A stretch of DNA of 64,000 nt from Bradyrhizobium sp. CSS354. GTDB taxonomy: Bacteria; Pseudomonadota; Alphaproteobacteria; Rhizobiales; Xanthobacteraceae. Under the pieces are notes generated by a model, which was not told the DNA's origin, did not search any database, and saw nothing but the letters and a program-made list of their open reading frames with translations. Positions 8,024-17,071 of this stretch are shown here, piece after piece (the first letter of the stretch is position 1; every line of letters begins with the position of its first letter). A program made the position numbers and the translations under genes. Location of the stretch: NCBI RefSeq assembly GCF_029051725.1, contig NZ_JAACFU010000020.1, forward strand, positions 56,592 to 120,591. Reading direction: 5' to 3'.

Positions 8024-8886
8024 GCCTCGGGCCTCTCGCCGACCGTGACCTTGAAGCTGACCGGTTCGCCGCCGCGGTGCGCGGTCACGTCGACGACCGC
8101 GCCCACGCTCGCCGGACCGAGCGTCCGCGACAGCGCACGTACGCCGGACAGCTTCTGGTCGTTGACCGCGACGATGACGTCGCCCTGGCGGATGCCGGCC
8201 GCGGCCGAAGGTCCGGCCTTGTCGACATTCATCACCATCGCGCCGACGCCGTCGTCGAGCCGCACCGGCTGCAGTCCGAGACCGAGATATCCGCGTGCGA
8301 TGTGGCCGCGGGCCTCTAATTGTGCCGCGACCCGTTCGATCGTCGCCGTCGGGATCACCAGCACACGCCTCGGGCCGAGCACAGCCATGCCGAAGGAGTC
8401 GCCCGATGCATCGAGCGCGAGGCCGCCCTGCTGGCTGGAGCGCAAGCGGACGTCGAGCTCGATCCGCGCGTCGATGTCGCCGCCGCGCAAGGAGCGCCAG
8501 CTCTTGCCTGAGGCCGATACCATCCCGAGCGTGGCGCTCGGCGCATCGCGGTTGGTGGCGACGACGACCGACAACGCGCCCAGGGGCGGCACAATTGTGG
8601 ACAGCTTGACCGGGGTCATCGCAGTATCGGCGCGCAACAGTGCGATATCCGTCGTATGGTCGCGACCCGCGATCGTGGCAGCCGCGGTGCTGCCGTCGGG
8701 GAGGCCGATCTCGACGTCGCCCTCGTCGGCCAAGGCCTCGTCGGCGGTGACGATCAGGCCGGGTTTCCAGACGAAGCCAGTGGCGCGGGAGCGATGCGAA
8801 TGCACGGCGACGACGGACGGCGCAGTGCGCGCCACCACATCTGCGAGTGCGGACGACAGCGAGGTCAGGGGAGTTGAGTCGGTCAT
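8020..8886 (-). CDS. HtrA/DegP-like PDZ protein with degenerate catalytic triad
   Basis: 288 residues from ATG 8884-8886, chosen because AGGAG lies just upstream; a longer in-frame extension has no ribosome site. Residues 1-185 follow the S1C trypsin-like fold and about 195-285 form a PDZ domain (GYLGLGLQPV ... AGIRQGDVIVAVND). The triad is broken: the usual T-N-A-H-V site reads TADEAL (about 47-52), the Asp is kept (D80 in TTDIALLR), and the usual GNSGGP reads SSQQGG (about 150-155), so His and Ser are both missing. There is no signal peptide. It is therefore probably a cytoplasmic scaffold or sensor rather than a protease. It is translationally coupled to the LuxR-type gene. Confidence 0.82.
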   Translation of the reverse strand: MTDSTPLTSLSSALADVVARTAPSVVAVHSHRSRATGFVWKPGLIVTADEALADEGDVEIGLPDGSTAAATIAGRDHTTDIALLRADTAMTPVKLSTIVPPLGALSVVVATNRDAPSATLGMVSASGKSWRSLRGGDIDARIELDVRLRSSQQGGLALDASGDSFGMAVLGPRRVLVIPTATIERVAAQLEARGHIARGYLGLGLQPVRLDDGVGAMVMNVDKAGPSAAAGIRQGDVIVAVNDQKLSGVRALSRTLGPASVGAVVDVTAHRGGEPVSFKVTVGERPEA

Positions 8887-9098
8887 AGCAGGCTCCTGTA
8901 AGCTGTCCTCAATCTGGGATGTCGCGGGCAATTGCGAAACTGGCCGGATGGCCAGGAAAACGACCATGAAAGTGACCGGGAAAGCTGGTCCGTAAGACCA
9001 CGGCCGACGAACATGTGATTGGGAGCCGCTCACGGCAACGTGTAGCAATCAAGAAATTGCGCCGCACGGCCCTAGACGTTTCCAGCGAGCCCTGACCG

Positions 9099-10064
9099 AT
9101 GACCATCGACCTGACCCGCCGTACCCTGCTTCAACTCGCCGGCGCCAGCTCGCTTGCAATGGCGGCCGCGGGCGCGGCGCGCGCCGAGGGCGCACCACAG
9201 GGCGGTGGGCCGACCTACGCCAGCCGCACGCCGATGCGGGTCGGCATGGTGACGCTCCGGGTGAAAAATCTCGACAAGGTCGCCGACTACTATCGCGACG
9301 TGATCGGCCTTACCGTCTTGGAGCGCTCTGCGAGCGCCGCCAAGCTCGGCACAGCCGGTATCACGCTGCTGGTGCTGGAGGCCAGTCCTAACGCTGAAAT
9401 CGAGCCGCGCAATGCCGCCGGCCTCTACCACACCGCGTTCCTGATGCCGACACGCAAGGACCTCGCGCGCTGGCTGGTAGCAGCCGCCTCGCATCGTGTG
9501 CCGCTGTCGGGCTTTGCCGATCACCTCGTCAGCGAATCCGTCTATCTCGACGATCCCGAAGGCAACGGCATCGAGGTCTATGCCGACCGCGATCCCTCGC
9601 AATGGCAGTGGAGCGAGGGCAGCGTGAAGATGGCGTCCGACGAGCTCAACATTCCCGACCTGCTGTCGCTGACCAATACGCGCGTGCCTGATTATGCCAA
9701 GGCGCCGGACGGTTTGCGCATCGGCCACATGCATCTGCGTGTCGGCGACCTCGCGCAGGCCGAGCGCTTCTATCACGGCGCCGTCGGCCTGGACCCGACC
9801 CGCAGCCGCAACGGTGCTGCGTTCCTGTCGTCGGGCCGCTATCACCATCACCTCGGCATGAACGTCTGGCAGAGCCAGGGTGCCGGCCAACGCGACGATC
9901 AGGCAACGGGGCTCGCCTGGTTTTCGCTCGTGACGGAGAAGCCGGACCTGCTTGCCGCGCAAGACGAGCGCCTGCGCAAGGGCGGCGCGAAAGTCACGGC
10001 GCTGGCGGACGGCGTGGAGGCGATCGATCCCTGGGGCACGCGGGTGCGGCTGATCAGGGTTTGA
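9099..10064 (+). CDS. Tat-exported two-domain VOC (glyoxalase/dioxygenase-fold) protein
   Basis: 321 residues. The N-terminus carries a twin-arginine signal (R7 R8 in TRRTLLQLAG, then an Ala-rich core to about 31). Two vicinal-oxygen-chelate domains follow: domain 1 from about 47 (VGMVTLRVKNLDKVADYY) and domain 2 from about 206 (IGHMHLRVGDLAQAERFY), in the layout of CatE-like extradiol dioxygenases. Metal ligands seem to be in the second domain (HMHL, and His in GRYHHHLGMN), while domain 1 lacks the first His. A Tat signal fits a protein folded with its metal in the cytoplasm. The substrate is unknown. The DapA-like and CoxL-like genes follow on the same strand. Confidence 0.8.
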   Translation: MTIDLTRRTLLQLAGASSLAMAAAGAARAEGAPQGGGPTYASRTPMRVGMVTLRVKNLDKVADYYRDVIGLTVLERSASAAKLGTAGITLLVLEASPNAEIEPRNAAGLYHTAFLMPTRKDLARWLVAAASHRVPLSGFADHLVSESVYLDDPEGNGIEVYADRDPSQWQWSEGSVKMASDELNIPDLLSLTNTRVPDYAKAPDGLRIGHMHLRVGDLAQAERFYHGAVGLDPTRSRNGAAFLSSGRYHHHLGMNVWQSQGAGQRDDQATGLAWFSLVTEKPDLLAAQDERLRKGGAKVTALADGVEAIDPWGTRVRLIRV

Positions 10065-10128
10065 TCGCCGGCGCGAGCGTTGGTAATACCGGTCTGGCGC
10101 TGGCCAGTTTCCGGGATTCACATCTGAC

Positions 10129-11004
10129 ATGTCCGATTTTCGCGGCGTCTTCCCCTATCTCGTCTCGCCCGTCGACGCCGACGGCACGGTGCGGACGAAT
10201 GTGCTCGCAAAACTCTGCGACGATCTGATCGGCGCCGGTGTCCACGGTCTGACCCCGCTCGGCTCGACCGGCGAGTTCGCCTATCTCAATGCCGCCCAAC
10301 GCACCGCGGTGGTGCAGACCACGATCGAGGCAGCCAAGGGGCGTGTGCCCGTTGTCGCGGGCGTGGCCTCCACCTCGACGGCGGACGCGGTGGCGCAGGC
10401 GAAAGCGTATCAGAAGCTCGGCGCCGACGGCATTCTGGCGATTCTGGAAGCGTATTTCCCGCTCGCCGATGCCCAAATCGAATCCTATTTCCGCGCCATA
10501 GCGGATGCCGTGGACATCCCCGTCGTCATCTACACCAATCCGCAATTCCAGCGCTCCGATCTCACCCTCGACACCATCGCGCGCCTCGCCGAGCATCCGC
10601 GCATCGGCTACATCAAGGACGCCTCGACCAACACGGGCCGGCTGCTCTCGATCATGAACCGCTGCGGAGATGCCTTGCGGGTGTTCTCGGCCTCCGCCCA
10701 CATTCCAGCCGCGGTGATGCTGATCGGCGGGCTCGGCTGGATGGCGGGCCCGGCCTGCATCATCCCGCGCCAGAGCGTCGCGCTCTACGACCTCTGCAAG
10801 GCCGGCCGCTGGCATGAGGCGATGGCGCTCCAGCGCAGGCTGTGGCGCATCAACGAGGCTTTTGCCCGCTTCAACCTGGCGGCCTGCATCAAGGCCGGGT
10901 TGGCCATCCAGGGCTACGACGTCGGCGATCCCGTCCCGCCGCAGGCCCCTCTCACCGCCGATGCGCGCAAGGTGGTGGAAGCGGCCTTGCGGGAGCTTGG
11001 CTAG
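10129..11004 (+). CDS. dihydrodipicolinate synthase family lyase/aldolase
   Basis: 291 residues, a full-length (beta/alpha)8 class I aldolase of the DapA/NanA superfamily. Visible are the GSTGE substrate-carboxylate motif (45-49), the catalytic Tyr in VVIYTNP (about 135) and the Schiff-base Lys in GYIKDAS (about 164). It is unlikely to be the housekeeping DapA because it sits among accessory genes with no lysine-pathway neighbours. Relatives include 2-keto-3-deoxy-sugar aldolases and hydratase-aldolases. It begins 64 bp after the VOC gene. Superfamily is certain; the reaction is unassigned. Confidence 0.88.
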   Translation: MSDFRGVFPYLVSPVDADGTVRTNVLAKLCDDLIGAGVHGLTPLGSTGEFAYLNAAQRTAVVQTTIEAAKGRVPVVAGVASTSTADAVAQAKAYQKLGADGILAILEAYFPLADAQIESYFRAIADAVDIPVVIYTNPQFQRSDLTLDTIARLAEHPRIGYIKDASTNTGRLLSIMNRCGDALRVFSASAHIPAAVMLIGGLGWMAGPACIIPRQSVALYDLCKAGRWHEAMALQRRLWRINEAFARFNLAACIKAGLAIQGYDVGDPVPPQAPLTADARKVVEAALRELG

Positions 11005-11020
11005 CCGTCCATAGGACGGC
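11004..11020 (+). terminator. hairpin at the end of the DapA-like gene
   Basis: GCCGTCC-ATA-GGACGGC forms a 7 bp stem that begins at the last base of the stop codon. No T-run follows, so intrinsic termination is doubtful. It may instead be the edge of a degenerate repeat. Confidence 0.35.
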
Positions 11021-11147
11021 TTCGCTTGCGCTCGCCTATGCCCGGCATGACGAAATCGTGGATATACCGCCTAAAACCGCGGCTGGCCTCGCATGCCTCG
11101 ATCCGCTAAAAGGCAGCCGCTTTTGAGACATTAAGGGACCCCACGGA

Positions 11148-13469
11148 ATGAACATTCTTCCCGGCAATTTGCGTTTCGGAGCGGGGCAGCCCGTCAAGCG
11201 TTTGGAAGACCAGCGACTGCTCACCGGGAAGGGGCAGTTCATCGACGACAAGCCGGAAGATGGCGCGCTGTGGTTGTACCTGCTGCGCTCGCCGCATGCC
11301 CACGCGAAGATCGTCTCGATCGACGTCGGCGCCGCCACTGCGATGCCCGGCGTGACCGCGGTCTACACCGGCGCCGACCTCGTCAAGGACGACATCGGCG
11401 TCATCCCGACCTTGAGCATCTTCAAGCGCCCCGACGGCAAGCCGATGACGGTGCCGCCACGTCGCCTGCTGGCGCACGACATCGTGCGCTACGCCGGCGA
11501 GGCCGTAGCCGCTGTGGTGGCCTCCTCGCGTGCCGACGCGCAGAGCGCGGCCGAAGCGATCGTGGTCGAATACGACGTGCAGCCGGCCGTGGTCGATCCC
11601 GTCGAGGCGGTCAAACCCGGCGCGCCCGTGGTGTGGCCGGAGGCGCCCGACAACATCGTCGGCGCGATGAGCTACGGCGATGCCGCCAAGGTGGACGAAG
11701 CTTTTGCCAGGGCGGCGCATACCATCGAACTCGATCTCGTCAGCCAGCGCCTGGTGCCGTCGGCCATGGAGCCGCGCTCGACCATTGCCGAGATCGACAA
11801 GAAATCCGGCCGCCTTCTGCTGCACGTGCAGTCGCAGACACCCGCCTCGACCCGTGACGTGCTGGCCGAGGCCGTGCTGAAGCGTCCGAAGGACAGCGTT
11901 CGCGTGCTGGTCGGCGATATCGGCGGCGGCTTTGGCCAGAAGACCAACCTTTATCCCGAGGACGGCATCGTCGCCTATGCGGCAACCAAGCTAAACAAGA
12001 AGATCCGCTGGCGCGGCGACCGCACCGACGAATTCGTCGGTGGCACCCACGGCCGCGATCTCACCTCGACCGCTTCCTTCGCGCTCGACGAGAAGGGCAA
12101 GGTGCTGGCCTATCGCGTCAGCTCGATCGGCTGTACCGGCGCGTATTCCTCGGGCGCGGCCAACATCATTCCGCTGGTGCTGGGGCCGTTCGTGCAGACC
12201 GGCGTCTACGATTTGCCGCTGGTGCATTTCGAGGTGAAGTCGGTGATGACCCACACCGCACCCGTCGGCGCCTATCGCGGTGCGGGACGCCCGGAGGCCG
12301 TGTTCATCGTCGAGCGCCTGTTCGACGCGGCCGCGCGAAAGATCGGCATGGATCCGCGCGCGATCCGGAAAGCCAACTACATCAAGCCGGCGCAACTGCC
12401 GTACACCAACGCGGCAGGGCAGGTTTACGATTCCGGCGCCTTCGCGCACATGCTCGATCGCGCCGTGAAGCTCGCCGACTGGGACGGCTTTGCCGCGCGC
12501 AAGAAGGCGGCGAAGAAGAAGGGCCTGCTCTACGGCCGGGGCCTCACCTCCTATATCGAATGGACCGGTGGCCGCGCCCACACCGAAAAGGTCAGTCTGC
12601 ACGCGACGTCGGAAGGCCGCGTCATCCTGCATTCCGGCACCATGGCGATGGGGCAGGGATTGCAGACCACCTACACCCAGATGATCTCCGACACGCTCGG
12701 CATTGCCATGGACAAGATCGACGTGGTCCAGGGCGACACGGATCTGGCGACGGGCTTCGGCAGCGTCGGATCGCGTTCGCTGTTCGTCGGCGGCACGGCG
12801 GTCGCGGTCTCCTCCAACGATCTGATTCAGAAGGCACGGGAGAAGGCAGCGAACGTACTGGAGACCTCGATCGAGGACATCGAATATCAGGGCGGCATGC
12901 TCACCGTGGTCGGCACCGACCGCCGTATCAGCCTGTTCGAAATTGCCGAGAAAGAAGGCGGCGCGAAACTCAGCGTCGATTCCGAAGGCGAGGTCGACGG
13001 TCCGAGCTGGCCGAACGGCACCCATATCTGCGAGGTCGAGATCGATCCGGAGACCGGCGTCTCCAAGGTCGTGCGCTACACGACCGTCGACGACGTCGGT
13101 GTCGCCGTGAACCCGATGCTGGTGACCGGCCAGATCCATGGCGGTGTCGCGCAAGGCATAGGCCAGGCGCTGTACGAAGGCGTCTCCTACGATGCCGACG
13201 GTCAGCTCCTCACCGCGAGCTATCAGGACTACTGCATCCCGCGCGCCGACGACGTTCCGCCGATCGTGGTGACGCTGGACGATTCCGCGCCCTGCCGCAC
13301 CAATCCGCTCGGCGCCAAGGGCTGCGGCGAATCCGGCGCCATCGGCGGCCCCCCCTGCGTCACCAACGGCGTGATGGATGCGCTCGCCGAACTCGGCATC
13401 ACCCAGCTCAACACGCCGCTGACGCCGCAGAAGATCTGGCAGGCGATCCGGGATGCGAAGGTGGGGTAG
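11148..13469 (+). CDS. xanthine dehydrogenase family molybdopterin-binding large subunit, form-II CoxL-like
   Basis: 773 residues, the usual length of the large subunit of molybdenum hydroxylases. Seen: the N-terminal hammerhead domain, GGGFGQK (about 259), AYRGAGR (about 374, the form-II signature instead of the AYxCSFR loop of true CO dehydrogenase), a GQGLQT cofactor loop (about 502), and GCGESG with the catalytic Glu near 728. Form-II enzymes oxidise aldehydes or N-heterocycles with water as oxygen donor. No FAD-binding medium subunit or 2Fe-2S small subunit gene lies beside it here, so its partners must be elsewhere. The start ATG 11148 gives the standard N-terminus (FGAGQPVKRLED). Confidence 0.9.
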   Translation: MNILPGNLRFGAGQPVKRLEDQRLLTGKGQFIDDKPEDGALWLYLLRSPHAHAKIVSIDVGAATAMPGVTAVYTGADLVKDDIGVIPTLSIFKRPDGKPMTVPPRRLLAHDIVRYAGEAVAAVVASSRADAQSAAEAIVVEYDVQPAVVDPVEAVKPGAPVVWPEAPDNIVGAMSYGDAAKVDEAFARAAHTIELDLVSQRLVPSAMEPRSTIAEIDKKSGRLLLHVQSQTPASTRDVLAEAVLKRPKDSVRVLVGDIGGGFGQKTNLYPEDGIVAYAATKLNKKIRWRGDRTDEFVGGTHGRDLTSTASFALDEKGKVLAYRVSSIGCTGAYSSGAANIIPLVLGPFVQTGVYDLPLVHFEVKSVMTHTAPVGAYRGAGRPEAVFIVERLFDAAARKIGMDPRAIRKANYIKPAQLPYTNAAGQVYDSGAFAHMLDRAVKLADWDGFAARKKAAKKKGLLYGRGLTSYIEWTGGRAHTEKVSLHATSEGRVILHSGTMAMGQGLQTTYTQMISDTLGIAMDKIDVVQGDTDLATGFGSVGSRSLFVGGTAVAVSSNDLIQKAREKAANVLETSIEDIEYQGGMLTVVGTDRRISLFEIAEKEGGAKLSVDSEGEVDGPSWPNGTHICEVEIDPETGVSKVVRYTTVDDVGVAVNPMLVTGQIHGGVAQGIGQALYEGVSYDADGQLLTASYQDYCIPRADDVPPIVVTLDDSAPCRTNPLGAKGCGESGAIGGPPCVTNGVMDALAELGITQLNTPLTPQKIWQAIRDAKVG

Positions 13470-13501
13470 TTGTAGTCTGCGCCGTCGCAACAATCACAAT
13501 T

Positions 13502-13642
13502 GTCGTCCCGGCGAAGGCCGGGACCCATAACCACCGAGTCCAATTTGGCGACGGCTGGTGGTGACCAGCTTCGTGCTACAACTTCGTCACGGCGTATGGG
13601 TCCCGGCCCCCCGTGCGCAATGGCGCACCAGGCCGGGACGAC
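13502..13642. repeat. dispersed palindromic repeat, family A, copy 2
   Basis: The left arm GTCGTCCCGGCGAAGGCC pairs with a right end ...GGCCGGGACGAC. The right half carries an extra small palindrome (GTGCGCAATGGCGCAC), making this copy longer. It fills the 198 bp gap between the convergent CoxL-like and acyl-CoA dehydrogenase genes. Confidence 0.8.
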
Positions 13643-13667
13643 AGCGAGAATGTAGCGCCGGTACCCC

Positions 13668-14864
13668 TCAAATTCCCAGCATCATCTTCGCGATGATATC
13701 GCGCTGGATCTCCGAGGTGCCGCCGAAGATCGTATAGGCGCGGCCGTTGAGATATTCCGGCACGACAGTCAGCATCTCGTCCGGCATCGGCGGCTCATGG
13801 TTGAGCCTGTAAAGCGGGCGCATCGGCTCGACCGCGAGGGCGTCGTGGCCGATCACGTCGGCGCCGAGCCGCGTCACGGCCTGCCGGATCTCGCTATTGC
13901 GCAGCTTCAGGATCGACGACACCGCACCGGGATTCTGTCCGGTCTGCAATGCCGACAGCACGCGCAGCTCGGTCATCTCCAGCGCGTCGATGTCGACCTC
14001 GACCTCGGAGATGCGCGTCGCGATATCGAGGCTGTCGATCGCGCGCCCCGTCAGGTCGGACTCGGCGAGATCCGCGATCGCCTTCAGCCCCTCGCGCAAT
14101 TTTGCCGAAGCGATGCCGGAGCCGCGCTCGAACTCGAGCAGATATTTGCCGTAGGTCCAGCCCTTGCCCTCCTCGCCGACGCGGTTGGCCACGGGCACCC
14201 GCACGTCGTCGAAGAACACCTGGTTGACCTCGTGGTCGCCGCCGATTGTGAGGATGGGTCGCGTGGTGATGCCCGGTGTCTTCATGTCGATCAGGATGAA
14301 GCTGATGCCATCCTGCTGCCGCGGGCCGTCGCTGGTGCGCACCAGCGCGAACATGCGGTTGGCGTGGTGGGCATGCGTGGTCCAGATCTTGGTGCCGTTG
14401 ATGATGTAGTCGTCGCCGTCGCGCACCGCGCGCGTCTTCAGCGACGAGAGATCGGAGCCGGAGCCCGGCTCGGAATAGCCCTGGCACCAATAATCCTCGC
14501 CGGAGAGAATGCGCGGCAGGTAGAAGTTTTTCTGCTCCGGCGAGCCGAAGCCGATGATGACGGGGCCGACCATCTTCACGCCCATCACGTTGACATTGGG
14601 CACGCCGGCCCGCGCGCTTTCGGTCTCGAAGATCCAGCGCTGCGCCGGCGTCCAGTCGGGACCGCCATGCTCGACCGGCCAGCCCGGCGCGCCCCAGCCC
14701 TGCTTGTGCAGCGTGCGCTGCCAGGCCATGCCGATATCGGGGTCGGAGAACACCGACGGCGTCAGCGCAGTCGCGCGCTTCATCTCTTCGGTGAGATTTT
14801 TGGCAATGAAGCCGCGCACCTCGTCCTGGAAGGCGCGCTCCTCGGCATTGAACGACAGGTCCAT
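13668..14864 (-). CDS. acyl-CoA dehydrogenase (typical C-terminus)
   Basis: 398 residues. Acyl-CoA dehydrogenases introduce a trans-2,3 double bond using FAD and pass electrons to ETF. The fold runs from an N-terminal helical domain (MDLSFNAEERAFQDEV) through the beta domain with the FAD/substrate stretch (YSEPGSGSDLSSL, about 136) to a C-terminal helical domain ending in FGGTSEIQRDIIAKMMLG, the flavin-contacting signature. AAGGAGCGC precedes the ATG. It starts 15 bp after the second dehydrogenase of the same operon, and the pair looks like the two unlike subunits of heteromeric dehydrogenases used for bulky side chains. The substrate is unknown. Confidence 0.93.
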   Translation of the reverse strand: MDLSFNAEERAFQDEVRGFIAKNLTEEMKRATALTPSVFSDPDIGMAWQRTLHKQGWGAPGWPVEHGGPDWTPAQRWIFETESARAGVPNVNVMGVKMVGPVIIGFGSPEQKNFYLPRILSGEDYWCQGYSEPGSGSDLSSLKTRAVRDGDDYIINGTKIWTTHAHHANRMFALVRTSDGPRQQDGISFILIDMKTPGITTRPILTIGGDHEVNQVFFDDVRVPVANRVGEEGKGWTYGKYLLEFERGSGIASAKLREGLKAIADLAESDLTGRAIDSLDIATRISEVEVDIDALEMTELRVLSALQTGQNPGAVSSILKLRNSEIRQAVTRLGADVIGHDALAVEPMRPLYRLNHEPPMPDEMLTVVPEYLNGRAYTIFGGTSEIQRDIIAKMMLGI

Positions 14865-14879
14865 GATGCGCTCCTTGTA

Positions 14880-16028
14880 TCAGGCAGGCACGGTGGTGCG
14901 GCCAAGCAGGGCGTGGCGGCCATAATGGTGGGCGCTGCCGCCGAACAGCGTGTCGAACGCGACCAGCCGCTTGAAATAGGCGCCGACCTCGAGCTCCTCG
15001 GTGACACCCATGCCGCCGTGAAGCTGGATCGCCTGCTCGCCGACGAAGCGCCCGGATCTGCCGATCTTCGCCTTCGCGCCGGAGGCGGCCCGCGCGCGCT
15101 CGACCGGATCGGCATCGACCTTCAGCGCGGCGCGTAGCGCCATCGAGCGCGCTTCGTCGACCTGCACCGCCATGTCGGCGAGGCGGTGGCGGATCACCTG
15201 GTTGGCCGAGAGCGGCCGACCGAACTGCTTTCGGATTTTGGTGTACTCCAGCGTGGTGTCCAGCAACACCTGCATGATGCCGACGGCCTCGGCACCGAGC
15301 GCGGCCATGGCGCGGTCAACAGCCCATTCGATTGCCGGTAGCGCGTCGCGGCCATTGCCGAGCAACGCATCCTCCGGCAGTTGCGCATCCGACAGCACGA
15401 TGTTGCAGGCGCGCCCGCCGCCGAGGCGCTCGTAGTCGGAGATGGCAACATTCGGCGTCGTCGCCGGCACCAGGAATAGGCCGATCCGCGCCGATGGCCC
15501 CTGATGATCATGGATATGGGCGGAGACGATGATCTCGTCGGCGGCGTGGCCGTCGAGCACGGCAATCTTGTTGCCGGCAAGGCGCCAGCCTTGCGCCGTC
15601 TTGTGGGCGGTGGTTGCGACCTTGGCAAGGTCGAACCGCGCCGCGCGCTCGGAATGCGCGAGCGCGAGCTTCAACGATCCGTCCGCGATCTTCGGCAGGA
15701 TTGCCTGCTTCTGCGCCGTGCTGCCGCATCGCTCGATCAACGCAGCGCCAAGCACGACTGTCGCGATATACGGCTCCGACACCAGCCCGCGGCCGAATGC
15801 TTCCATTAAAATGCCGATCTCGACCGCGCTGCCGCCGAGCCCGCCAAACTCCTCCGCGATCGGCAATGCAAGCCAGCCGAGTTCGGCGAATTGCGTCCAC
15901 ACCGCCGGGCTGAAGCCGAGCGGGTCGTTCGCCATCTTGCGGCGGTGATCGGCATCGTAGCTTTCGGCCACGAAGCGCTCCGCGCTTTCGCGCAGCAGCC
16001 GTTGCTCGTCGGTGAGATTGAGATCCAT
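14880..16028 (-). CDS. acyl-CoA dehydrogenase, probable partner subunit
   Basis: 382 residues of the same superfamily but a different subgroup from its neighbour. The N-terminus is MDLNLTDEQRLLRESAERFV, and the C-terminus ends LFGGSAHHYGRHALLG in place of GGTSEIQR. That ending is common in the second chain of alpha2beta2 acyl-CoA dehydrogenases. It lies between the enoyl-CoA hydratase gene (5 bp upstream) and the other dehydrogenase (15 bp downstream), a tight three-gene operon for one or two rounds of beta-oxidation. The pairing is inferred from gene order and subgroup. Confidence 0.9.
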   Translation of the reverse strand: MDLNLTDEQRLLRESAERFVAESYDADHRRKMANDPLGFSPAVWTQFAELGWLALPIAEEFGGLGGSAVEIGILMEAFGRGLVSEPYIATVVLGAALIERCGSTAQKQAILPKIADGSLKLALAHSERAARFDLAKVATTAHKTAQGWRLAGNKIAVLDGHAADEIIVSAHIHDHQGPSARIGLFLVPATTPNVAISDYERLGGGRACNIVLSDAQLPEDALLGNGRDALPAIEWAVDRAMAALGAEAVGIMQVLLDTTLEYTKIRKQFGRPLSANQVIRHRLADMAVQVDEARSMALRAALKVDADPVERARAASGAKAKIGRSGRFVGEQAIQLHGGMGVTEELEVGAYFKRLVAFDTLFGGSAHHYGRHALLGRTTVPA

Positions 16029-16033
16029 CCCGT

Positions 16034-16888
16034 CTACTCCGCGGCCGCCGGCGGCTTGCGCACGGAGGGGTGCAGGCCGGATGGATCGACCACCATGCCG
16101 AACTCCTGAAGATTATGCGCGTGACAGAGCTGATGCAGCGCAAAGGCCTGGTCGATTGCGGCCGGTTGTCCCATGACATCGACCGAGCGGTTCACAGCTT
16201 CCTTGGTCAGCTTCAGCGCAAAGGACGGTTTTGAAGCGATTTTGCGCGCCAGCTCCAGCACGCGCGATGAAAGCTCCGCGCGCGGCACGACCCGGTTGAC
16301 CATGCCGAGCTGATGCGCCTCCTGCGCGCTCCAGCTGTCTGCGGTGAACAGGAATTCCTTGGCCTTGCGCGGGCCGAGCTCCCAGGGATGCACGAACCAT
16401 TCGACGCCGCAGACACCCATGGTGACCACGGGATCGCAGAACTGCGCGTCGTCGCTGGCGACGATGAGATCGCAGGCCCAGGCCAGCATCAGCCCGCCGG
16501 CGATGCATTTGCCGTGCACCTCTGCAATCGTGGGCTTGGCGAGGTTGCGCCAGCGCCGCGTGATCTGGAGATAGATCTCCTGCTCGCGCGCGAAGCGGCC
16601 ATGGGCGTTTGATTCAGCGAAGCCGCCCCAATTTCCGATCGGCGGAAAATCCACGCCTGCTTCATTCTTGCTGCCGGGTCGCAGGTCATGGCCCGAGGAG
16701 AAGTGCGGACCATTGCCGGCGAGAATGATGACCTTAACCGTATCGTCCTGCACCGCCTCATCGAAGGCGGCGTTGAGATCGTAGGTCATTTGCAGGTTCT
16801 GCGCGTTGCGCGCGTCGGGCCGGTTCATCACGATCCGGGCAATCGCCGGCTCCGGCCTCTCCACGAGGATGGTCTCGAACGAACTCAT
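16034..16888 (-). CDS. enoyl-CoA hydratase/isomerase (crotonase family)
   Basis: 284 residues from ATG 16886-16888, preceded by GGGGA; the longer open frame upstream is not supported. Crotonase features: the oxyanion-hole segment SSGHDLRPG (about 69), GKCIAGGLMLAWACDLI (about 128) forming the second oxyanion contact, and a Glu in GVCGVEWF in the region of the catalytic acid. It adds water to 2-enoyl-CoA or isomerises it. It is the first gene of the minus-strand operon with two acyl-CoA dehydrogenases, consistent with degradation of a branched, cyclic or aromatic-derived acyl-CoA. Confidence 0.9.
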   Translation of the reverse strand: MSSFETILVERPEPAIARIVMNRPDARNAQNLQMTYDLNAAFDEAVQDDTVKVIILAGNGPHFSSGHDLRPGSKNEAGVDFPPIGNWGGFAESNAHGRFAREQEIYLQITRRWRNLAKPTIAEVHGKCIAGGLMLAWACDLIVASDDAQFCDPVVTMGVCGVEWFVHPWELGPRKAKEFLFTADSWSAQEAHQLGMVNRVVPRAELSSRVLELARKIASKPSFALKLTKEAVNRSVDVMGQPAAIDQAFALHQLCHAHNLQEFGMVVDPSGLHPSVRKPPAAAE

Positions 16889-17071
16889 CGCGTTCCCCTG
16901 GCGTTCCCGACCCGGTATTATTGTTCCCTCAAGTTGACTATTACAGCCGGGATTAAGCAAGAGGCTTGCGTACATCGGCTGCTTTTCGCGGCCTCGGCCC
17001 GGACGCAAGATGTCTGGCATCTCGCGCATGCAATCTGGTAGCTTGCGTCCGATTCCACCGGGAGAAATTTG

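Noticed and set aside
11991..13493. 500-codon open frame antisense to the CoxL-like gene
   Set aside because: No recognisable domain; the sense frame carries all molybdenum hydroxylase motifs.
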